This document shows positions 7,165 to 11,960 of a stretch of 11,960 bases of DNA, one piece after another. The DNA lies in NCBI GenBank assembly GCA_003555185.1, contig PWFZ01000182.1, forward strand, positions 1-11,960. Reading direction: 5' to 3'. Both the position numbers and the translations under genes were made by a program. Every line of letters begins with the position of its first letter. Position 1 is the stretch's first letter. Below the pieces are notes generated by a model. The model was not told the origin of the DNA. It saw only the letters and a program-made list of their open reading frames with translations, and did no database searches. Source of the stretch: Balneolaceae bacterium. Lineage in GTDB: Bacteria; Bacteroidota; Rhodothermia; Balneolales; Balneolaceae.

Positions 7165-8250
7165 ATGAGTAACTTAAAATTCGCATACTGGGTACCAAAT
7201 GTTAGTGGAGGTCTTGTAGTATCAACACTTCCGCAAAAAACGGACTGGACTTTCGAGGCCAATAAACGCTATGCCCAAACGGCAGAAGAAGTTGGCTTTG
7301 AATATGCACTTTTACAAACACGATTTATCGCAAGTTATGGAGCTGACAATCAGCTTGAAGCTGCAGCACTCGGCGCGGCACTTGCTGCTGTAACTGAGAA
7401 AATAAATCTGATTTCAGCGGTCCACCCCGGACTTTGGCACCCTGCTGTTTACGCAAAAATTCTATCCACCATTGATAATGTAAGCAATGGACGCGTTGCG
7501 GTGAATGTGGTAAGTGGCTGGTTTAAAGGTGAGTTTACCGCTTTTGGCGAACACTGGCTCGAGCATGGTGAGAGGTATAGACGATCAGAGGAGTTCATCG
7601 AAGTTCTCCGACAGCTCTGGACTGAAGATAAAGCCAATTATCGGGGAGATTTCTATCAAATCAGCGATGCCCCTCATAAGCCTAAACCTAAAAAGAATGG
7701 CATTCCTGTGTTTCAGGGAGGGAACTCAAAAGCTGCACGCAAAATGGCTGCAAAAGTTTCCGACTGGTATTTCATGAACGGTAACACCAACTCCGGAATT
7801 AAAGAGCAGATTGATGACGTAAAACAACTCGCCGAAAAGGAAGGCAGGGAAGTCAAATTTGCTCTGAATGGATTTGTTATTGTCCGGGATACCGAGCAGG
7901 AAGCGATCGACCAGCTTGAGGAAATTGTAGGTGAGGCAAATGAAGATGCCGTTAACGATTTTCGGGATGCGGTTCAGCAAGCAGGTGCATCATCTAAGGA
8001 AGGTGAAGGCATGTGGGCTGACTCCTCTTTTGAAGATCTGGTACAATACAATGATGGTTTTAAAACCGGATTGATAGGAACCGCCGAACAGGTAGCTGAT
8101 CGAATTATCGAACTAAAGCAGCTGGGCGTGGATCTTATCCTTACCGGTTTCCTCCACTATGATGAGGAACTTGAGAAGTTCGGTAAAGAGGTTATTCCAT
8201 TGGTTCGCGAAAAAGAGGAAAGGTTAAAACAGAAAGGGGTAGCCGCATGA
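7165..8250 (+). CDS. sfnG: FMNH2-dependent dimethylsulfone monooxygenase
   Basis: This is a 361-residue luciferase-like (LLM class) monooxygenase. SfnG uses reduced flavin and O2 to cleave dimethylsulfone, giving methanesulfinate, so its sulfur can be assimilated. The sequence is very close to the Pseudomonas type as I remember it: F-A-Y-W-V-P-N-V-S-G-G (6-16), N-V-V-S-G-W-F-K-G-E-F (114-124), E-R-Y-R-R-S-E-E-F (136-144), F-Q-G-G-N-S-K-A-A-R (183-192) and, near the C terminus, S-F-E-D-L-V-Q-Y-N-D-G-F-K-T. Related alkanesulfonate monooxygenases (SsuD/MsuD) share the fold, so the substrate could be another organosulfur compound. Its stop overlaps the start of the flavin reductase gene by four bases (ATGA), so the two are translationally coupled. 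It belongs to the SAM-riboswitch operon. Confidence 0.9.
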   Translation: MSNLKFAYWVPNVSGGLVVSTLPQKTDWTFEANKRYAQTAEEVGFEYALLQTRFIASYGADNQLEAAALGAALAAVTEKINLISAVHPGLWHPAVYAKILSTIDNVSNGRVAVNVVSGWFKGEFTAFGEHWLEHGERYRRSEEFIEVLRQLWTEDKANYRGDFYQISDAPHKPKPKKNGIPVFQGGNSKAARKMAAKVSDWYFMNGNTNSGIKEQIDDVKQLAEKEGREVKFALNGFVIVRDTEQEAIDQLEEIVGEANEDAVNDFRDAVQQAGASSKEGEGMWADSSFEDLVQYNDGFKTGLIGTAEQVADRIIELKQLGVDLILTGFLHYDEELEKFGKEVIPLVREKEERLKQKGVAA

Positions 8251-8837
8251 AAATTGTTGGAATCTCGGGCAGTTTAAGTAAGCATTCAAAAACAGAACTC
8301 ACCGTACAGAAAACGCTGGACTTTATTGATGAGCAAGATCCCACAGTTCAAACAGAACTGATTGCTCTTTCGGCGTACAATCTGGTTTTTTGCGACGGAC
8401 GAAATCCCGATGATTATGAAGCAGATACCCGCACGGTGATCGACAAGATCGCCGCTGCGGATGCTTTAATTATTGGATCTCCGATTTACAGGGGAACGTA
8501 CAGCGGGGCATTTAAGAATCTGTTTGATTTGATCCCCAACGATTCCCTTCGCGGAAAAGCCGTGGGAATTACCGCTACCGGTGGTTCCGACCATCATTAC
8601 CTGGCTATTGAACATCAGTTCAAACCACTAATCGGGTATTTTAACGCCTATGCTATTCCCGGTGGTGTGTATGCAAATAACGGGCATTTCGCAGGCGGTG
8701 AATTAACTGACAAAAACATTCTGGAAAGGTTGGCAAATTTAGCGAAGGAAACCATCAGACTATCTACGCTTCTAAATAATAGCTACGAAGGACCGGCCGA
8801 GACAGCGATTAAACGAGAATCACTACAAGAATCATAA
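8247..8837 (+). CDS. msuE: NAD(P)H-dependent FMN reductase (MsuE-like)
   Basis: A 196-residue flavodoxin-fold reductase that should supply FMNH2 to the SfnG monooxygenase. The FMN phosphate loop is G-I-S-G-S-L-S-K-H-S-K-T (5-16). G-S-P-I-Y-R-G-T-Y-S-G-A-F-K-N-L-F-D-L (77-95) and T-A-T-G-G-S-D-H-H (109-117) are the motifs of the MsuE/SsuE branch. Start ATG overlaps the sfnG stop, with the purine-rich AAAGGGG just upstream within sfnG. Two-component monooxygenases typically have the reductase gene adjacent, which supports the pairing. Symbol msuE is by similarity; ssuE or sfnF would be alternative names. metX follows after six bases. Confidence 0.88.
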   Translation: MKIVGISGSLSKHSKTELTVQKTLDFIDEQDPTVQTELIALSAYNLVFCDGRNPDDYEADTRTVIDKIAAADALIIGSPIYRGTYSGAFKNLFDLIPNDSLRGKAVGITATGGSDHHYLAIEHQFKPLIGYFNAYAIPGGVYANNGHFAGGELTDKNILERLANLAKETIRLSTLLNNSYEGPAETAIKRESLQES

Positions 8838-8843
8838 AATTAT

Positions 8844-9890
8844 ATGAATCAGGGAATCACAAAAACCACACTTGAAACCGACTTTATTACAGAGTCTGGA
8901 TTTCGCTTTAAAAACCCGGAGGTTGCCTACAAAACGTGGGGAACGCTGAATGAAAACCGGGATAACGTTGTCCTTATTTGTCATGCTTTAACCGGACATG
9001 CAGCCGCTGATGAGTGGTTTACAGGCCTTTTTGGGGAGGGCAATCTATGTGATTCCAGTAAATATTTCACCATCTGTATTAATGTGCCGGGCAGCTGCTA
9101 CGGCAGTCTGGGACCCTTCTCCACCAACCCGGAAACCGGAGAGCCATACCGCGACTCATTCCCTCTTTTTACCATTCGTGATATTGTTCGATTTCAGCAG
9201 CAATTGCTGGATCAGCTTTCCATTAATGGCATTGAAGTTGTGATTGGCGGTTCAATGGGCGGCATGCAGGCGCTTGAATTTTCCATCATGGACAAGCGAA
9301 TTAAATCTGCGGTGCTCATTGCCATGGGCAAGGCGCATAGCCCGTGGGCTATTGGTATTAGCCATGCACAGCGTCAGGCAATCTATACTGATCCCAAATG
9401 GAATAACGGAAATTACGAAAAAGGGGATGGCCCAAAGGATGGGTTAGCCACAGCCCGGATGATGGCCATGATTACCTACCGAACACCGAAGGATTATTGG
9501 TCTAAGTTTGACCGGAATCGTCAGGGCGATACTAATCAGTTCCAAGTGGAATCGTACCTGAATTATCAGGGGCAAAAACTTGCCGGCCGCTTTGACCCCA
9601 ACACCTATGTGGCTTTAACAAAATCCATGGATTCCCATGACATAACCCGTGGCCGAGGAACCGCAGAAGAAGTTCTAAACAGGGTGGAAATTCCGGTACA
9701 ACTGGTAGGAATTACGTCTGATTTGCTCTATCCCCCATCAGAGCAAAAGGAACTTTCGCGACTTTTTCCAAACGGACGTTATCATGAGATCGATTCCCCT
9801 TATGGCCACGACGCCTTTTTAATAGAGTTTGAACAACTCAACGATATCATCAAACCATTTACTGAAATACAATCTATTTTAAACTACTGA
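8844..9890 (+). CDS. metX: Homoserine O-acetyltransferase
   Basis: MetX transfers an acetyl group from acetyl-CoA to homoserine, making the substrate of MetY. The 348-residue alpha/beta hydrolase contains I-C-H-A-L-T-G (45-51) and N-V-P-G-S-C-Y-G-S-L-G-P (80-91). It has the nucleophile elbow G-G-S-M-G-G-M-Q (135-142, S137), the aspartate in I-T-S-D-L-L-Y-P (290-297, D293) and the histidine in Y-G-H-D-A-F-L-I-E (320-328, H322). Length is normal (about 350-380). An acetyl rather than succinyl donor is inferred from the MetY partner; sequence alone cannot fully exclude succinyl-CoA use. No evident Shine-Dalgarno; translation is probably coupled to the gene just upstream. The next gene starts four bases after the stop. 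Confidence 0.95.
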   Translation: MNQGITKTTLETDFITESGFRFKNPEVAYKTWGTLNENRDNVVLICHALTGHAAADEWFTGLFGEGNLCDSSKYFTICINVPGSCYGSLGPFSTNPETGEPYRDSFPLFTIRDIVRFQQQLLDQLSINGIEVVIGGSMGGMQALEFSIMDKRIKSAVLIAMGKAHSPWAIGISHAQRQAIYTDPKWNNGNYEKGDGPKDGLATARMMAMITYRTPKDYWSKFDRNRQGDTNQFQVESYLNYQGQKLAGRFDPNTYVALTKSMDSHDITRGRGTAEEVLNRVEIPVQLVGITSDLLYPPSEQKELSRLFPNGRYHEIDSPYGHDAFLIEFEQLNDIIKPFTEIQSILNY

Positions 9891-9894
9891 CCCA

Positions 9895-10983
9895 ATGACA
9901 CGAATTTCGACATTAAAGAAAATCAAGCCGGAACCACAGGCACTACCACAAAAAACGAATGTGTTTATCGCAGGAATTGGAGCCGTAGGTGGAACACTGT
10001 TACAACAAATCCTGAACCTACCCTCTTCTTACTCTGTAAACTTAATTGGGATCTGCAATTCCAAACATACAGTATGGAATAAAGATGCTGATAATGATAT
10101 ATCTCCCGCAGATTTACCGTTTGGTGAGGAAAAAAACTGGGAGCAGATCATTAATAAACTGCAGCCCGGAAAAAATGAGAAAACAATTTTTATTGACGCT
10201 ACCGGTCACCGTGAAGTAGCTGAGCTTTACCTTAAACTTTTCGATAAAGGAATTCATGTAGTAACACCTAGTAAGCTGGCAAACACCCGTAAACAGGTCT
10301 ACTTTAATCTGCTTGATAAAACAGCCCGGAAAAATCATGTGCAGTTTTTATATGAAACGAATGTTGGCGCCGGCCTTCCCATTATTCAATCGCTGCGTAA
10401 CCTAATCAATACCGGAGATGAGATTATAGAGATTGAGGGTGTGCTTTCGGGTACAATGACCTATTTGTTTTCCCAGCTTGACCAAGGATATTCATTCAGT
10501 GAATCTGTGATACAGGCACGTCAGCTGGGATATGCTGAACCCGATCCGCGGGACGATCTGTCCGGTGAAGACGTAGCCCGAAAAATGATGATCCTCGCAA
10601 GAATTTGCGGCTATGACGTTGAGCGTGAAGAACTGGATGTTGAGCCCATCACGCCAAAATCACTGCAGGATGTTGACTCTACAACGTTCCTGGAAAAACT
10701 GCCTGATTTTGATGCGGAATGGAAGGAGAGGTTGGATCAGCTCAATACCGAAGGTAAAACACTCCGTTATATAGGGGCCTTAACTAAGGATGGAATTCAG
10801 GTAGGGCTTAAAGAAGTAAAACTGGACTCGCCATTCGGAGGTTTGACTGGCACGAACAATATCATCCAGATAAAAACCCAACGATATTTTGATCAGCCGC
10901 TTATCATCCAGGGTCCGGGAGCCGGAAAAGAAGTTACGGCAGCGGGAGTTCTGGCTGATGTTTTAAAAATTGTTTCTAGCTGA
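9895..10983 (+). CDS. hom: Homoserine dehydrogenase (no ACT domain)
   Basis: Reduces aspartate semialdehyde to homoserine, the branch point to methionine and threonine. The 362-residue protein has a Rossmann motif G-I-G-A-V-G-G (27-33) and the catalytic region Y-A-E-P-D-P-R-D-D-L-S-G-E-D-V-A-R-K, in which E215, D226 and K230 align with yeast E208, D219 and K223. E-T-N-V-G-A-G-L-P-I-I (154-164) and E-G-V-L-S-G-T (181-187) also fit. It resembles the C-terminal half of ThrA (aspartokinase-homoserine dehydrogenase) without the kinase and without a regulatory ACT domain. It is therefore probably not feedback-inhibited by threonine, and control likely rests on the operon leader. It is the last gene of the operon; its 3' end is nine bases from the convergent DUF2283 gene. 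No intrinsic terminator is visible between them. Confidence 0.93.
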   Translation: MTRISTLKKIKPEPQALPQKTNVFIAGIGAVGGTLLQQILNLPSSYSVNLIGICNSKHTVWNKDADNDISPADLPFGEEKNWEQIINKLQPGKNEKTIFIDATGHREVAELYLKLFDKGIHVVTPSKLANTRKQVYFNLLDKTARKNHVQFLYETNVGAGLPIIQSLRNLINTGDEIIEIEGVLSGTMTYLFSQLDQGYSFSESVIQARQLGYAEPDPRDDLSGEDVARKMMILARICGYDVEREELDVEPITPKSLQDVDSTTFLEKLPDFDAEWKERLDQLNTEGKTLRYIGALTKDGIQVGLKEVKLDSPFGGLTGTNNIIQIKTQRYFDQPLIIQGPGAGKEVTAAGVLADVLKIVSS

Positions 10984-10992
10984 ATCTATCGA

Positions 10993-11229
10993 TTAAATCT
11001 TCCCTGTGATATTTTTAAATCCTTTCAACTCTTCTTTAAGAAGGGTTGATTCAGGTAGTTCATTGAGGTTGATTTTTTCGCTGGCATTATCAATATCCAT
11101 TCCCACAATTTTTTCATCACTATCAAAATCAACGATAATGTCCTTTAAAATCTCTTTACTGGATACGCTATCCTTTTTCGAAAAGTCTATATATAAAGAA
11201 TCCGTTTCAGGATAATAGTTAAAAGTCAT
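10993..11229 (-). CDS. DUF2283 small protein, putative antitoxin-like partner
   Basis: The 78-residue protein begins Y-Y-P-E-T-D-S-L-Y-I-D-F and continues with I-I-V-D-F-D-S-D-E-K-I-V-G-M-D-I-D-N-A-S. This is the D-x-L-Y-I-x-F ... V-x-D-x-D ... G-x-x-I-x-x-A-S pattern of DUF2283. The ATG at 11229 overlaps the stop of the upstream gene by four bases (ATGA) and has a strong Shine-Dalgarno (AGGAGGT, 11243-11237) inside that gene, seven bases from the start. Most genes in this window lack such sites, which may indicate transfer. DUF2283 proteins are often paired with a small partner in a toxin-antitoxin-like arrangement. The function is not established. Confidence 0.85.
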   Translation of the reverse strand: MTFNYYPETDSLYIDFSKKDSVSSKEILKDIIVDFDSDEKIVGMDIDNASEKINLNELPESTLLKEELKGFKNITGKI

Positions 11230-11468
11230 AGTTCGAACCTCCTGTCAGGAAATGCATTATGAATGGTTGTTTTATTTTCGAATGTGGTAACCCTCAAGAA
11301 ATGACCGTCTAACTCTGAAATTCTTTTCCAGAATTGAAATCGGTTATTATCCTGCCTTTCTGTTTTCTCGGGATGCTCTATTACCCGGATACACCATTCT
11401 TTTTCCAGGTAGGGTCTTTTACGCAGAACCTGTTCCTCAAAATAGCTCGTGTAGATATAATTTTTCAT
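11226..11468 (-). CDS. Small basic/acidic protein, DUF2283 partner (putative toxin)
   Basis: The 80-residue protein contains Y-F-E-E-Q-V-L-R-K-R-P-Y near the N terminus, E-W-C-I-R-V-I-E-H-P in the middle, and L-R-V-T-T-F-E-N-K-T-T-I-H-N-A-F-P-D-R-R at the C terminus. I recognise this type as the recurrent neighbour of DUF2283 genes (DUF4258-like fold, tentative). By analogy with small RNase-like toxins the T-I-H-N-A-F-x-D-R end could be catalytic, but that is inference. A good Shine-Dalgarno (GAGAGGTG) precedes the ATG, and a promoter with a perfect TATAAT lies about 60 bases upstream. It is the first gene of a two-gene unit pointing towards the methionine operon. Confidence 0.75.
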   Translation of the reverse strand: MKNYIYTSYFEEQVLRKRPYLEKEWCIRVIEHPEKTERQDNNRFQFWKRISELDGHFLRVTTFENKTTIHNAFPDRRFEL

Positions 11469-11526
11469 TTCACCTCTCTTTTCTTTTTTGATATAACACG
11501 TCCGTACAGTGATAACTAACGGAGTG

Positions 11527-11555
11527 ATTATATATTGACTCAGAAATTCTCACAA
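11527..11555 (-). promoter_or_regulatory. Promoter of the DUF2283 module
   Basis: On the minus strand TTGTGA (11555-11550) and a perfect TATAAT (11532-11527) are 17 bases apart, predicting a start near 11520 and a 5' leader of about 50 bases. An inverted repeat CTCAGAAA (11539-11546) / TTTCTGAG (11568-11575) straddles the -35 and is a candidate operator, as expected for an autoregulated module. Confidence 0.6.
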
Positions 11556-11580
11556 TCGCATTATTTTTTTCTGAGAACAA

Positions 11581-11614
11581 ACCCTACCACTCTCTCCCAC
11601 TCTCAATCCACCAC
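11581..11614 (-). promoter_or_regulatory. Inverted cluster of MraZ-box-like repeats
   Basis: On the minus strand GTGG occurs at 11614-11611, GTGGG at 11600-11596 and GTGG at 11590-11587. The last two are exactly 10 bases apart and the first is offset by 14. They mirror the box array at the mraZ promoter about 135 bases downstream. It lies upstream of the DUF2283 promoter. Whether MraZ binds it is unknown; chance in C-rich sequence is possible. Confidence 0.4.
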
Positions 11615-11718
11615 ATCATTTTTTTATACTAAAATGCTCATTTTGGTTGGTTGTGGGCTATATATGATTTAGAAAGGGATTTACTTCGATTATTCATTTT
11701 ATCTGTGAAACATTTTTC

Positions 11719-11748
11719 TTGACATATTACATCACGAAGAGGTACATT
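11719..11748 (+). promoter_or_regulatory. mraZ (dcw cluster) promoter
   Basis: A perfect TTGACA (11719-11724) and TACATT (11743-11748) with an 18-base spacer predict a transcript start near 11755, about 90 bases before the mraZ start. The adjacent MraZ boxes cover the predicted start. Of the remaining 11469-11846 region, 11630-11718 shows only A/T-rich sequence and a lone GTGGG at 11653. Confidence 0.7.
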
Positions 11749-11778
11749 GTGGTGAGAAGTGGGAGATAGTGGGGGATT
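11749..11778 (+). promoter_or_regulatory. MraZ operator: three GTGG boxes at 10-bp period
   Basis: GTGGTG at 11749, GTGGGA at 11759 and GTGGGG at 11769 repeat with an exact 10-base period directly after the -10. This is the known form of MraZ binding sites (TGGGA-type direct repeats one helical turn apart). It predicts that MraZ represses its own dcw transcript. Confidence 0.85.
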
Positions 11779-11846
11779 AATTAGCAAGTTCCTGTAAACA
11801 CTGTCAAATGACGTTTTAGCAATCAACAATACAAAAGGACCCATCC

Positions 11847-11960
11847 GTGCCAAGCTTCAAAGGGGAATACGAACATAGTGTAGATAATAAAGGCCGAGTG
11901 GCCTTCCCTGCCAAGTTGCGTAAAGCTTTACAGCCCGATGCACAGGATCGGTTTACCCTA
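11847..11960 (+). CDS. mraZ: Transcriptional regulator MraZ, N-terminal part (3' end outside window)
   Basis: MraZ is the AbrB-fold DNA-binding regulator that usually opens the division and cell wall (dcw) cluster. The 38 visible codons start with GTG at 11847 and read M-P-S-F-K-G-E-Y-E-H-S-V-D-N-K-G-R-V-A-F-P-A-K-L-R. This matches the first MraZ domain, including the conserved D-x-K-G-R and P-A-K-x-R motifs that contact DNA. A Shine-Dalgarno AAAAGGA (11832-11838) lies eight bases upstream, which fixes the start. The gene is open at the window end, where mraW/rsmH and ftsL would be expected next. Autorepression is suggested by the three boxes at the promoter. Confidence 0.95.
   Translation, partial: MPSFKGEYEHSVDNKGRVAFPAKLRKALQPDAQDRFTL

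Noticed and set aside
11638..11853. 71-residue minus-strand ORF across the mraZ promoter
   Set aside because: It covers the TTGACA promoter, MraZ boxes and mraZ start; no domain and no ribosome binding site.

Overview
The window (about 42% GC by eye) looks like the chromosome of a Balneolota/Rhodothermota-type bacterium within the Bacteroidota-Chlorobiota superphylum. This rests on the protein flavour (PQQ-type lipoprotein dehydrogenase, ArsM, MetY/MetX/Hom set), the mostly weak ribosome binding sites and the abundant palindromic repeats between genes. The taxonomic placement is an inference.

Layout. (1) 1-2933: the 3' end of era (GTPase/KH protein), a secreted calcineurin-like phosphoesterase, and a convergent arsenite S-adenosylmethionine methyltransferase (arsM). 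(2) 2934-4127: a lipoprotein of the PQQ-dependent sugar dehydrogenase beta-propeller family on the minus strand. (3) 4128-4875: a long leader with no ordinary gene but dense regulation. It holds a putative promoter, an eight-codon ORF encoding M-M-C-M-C-C-H-T, an intrinsic terminator with a competing antiterminator, a perfect inverted repeat, a SAM-I (S-box) riboswitch with its own antiterminator/terminator pair, and a palindromic repeat. (4) 4912-10983: the operon this leader appears to control: CoA-binding protein, O-acetylhomoserine sulfhydrylase (metY), dimethylsulfone monooxygenase (sfnG), FMN reductase (msuE-like), homoserine O-acetyltransferase (metX) and homoserine dehydrogenase (hom). 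(5) 10993-11468: a convergent two-gene module, a DUF2283 protein plus a small partner, resembling a toxin-antitoxin pair. (6) 11469-11960: the promoter region and first 38 codons of mraZ, the usual first gene of the division and cell wall (dcw) cluster, with three GTGG-type MraZ boxes and a second, inverted cluster upstream.

How the genes work together. Hom makes homoserine, MetX acetylates it and MetY sulfhydrylates O-acetylhomoserine to homocysteine. SfnG with its flavin reductase probably scavenges sulfur from dimethylsulfone or a related organosulfur compound, so the operon joins sulfur acquisition to methionine synthesis. Its leader seems to sense two signals in series: charged Cys/Met tRNA through leader peptide translation, and SAM through the riboswitch.

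The most unusual item is this tandem attenuator. The Cys/Met leader peptide, its 1:2 stem, an 8-bp antiterminator and the terminator can all be drawn explicitly from the sequence. Three copies of a hairpin repeat with compensatory base changes sit exactly at the first cassette boundaries of the operon.
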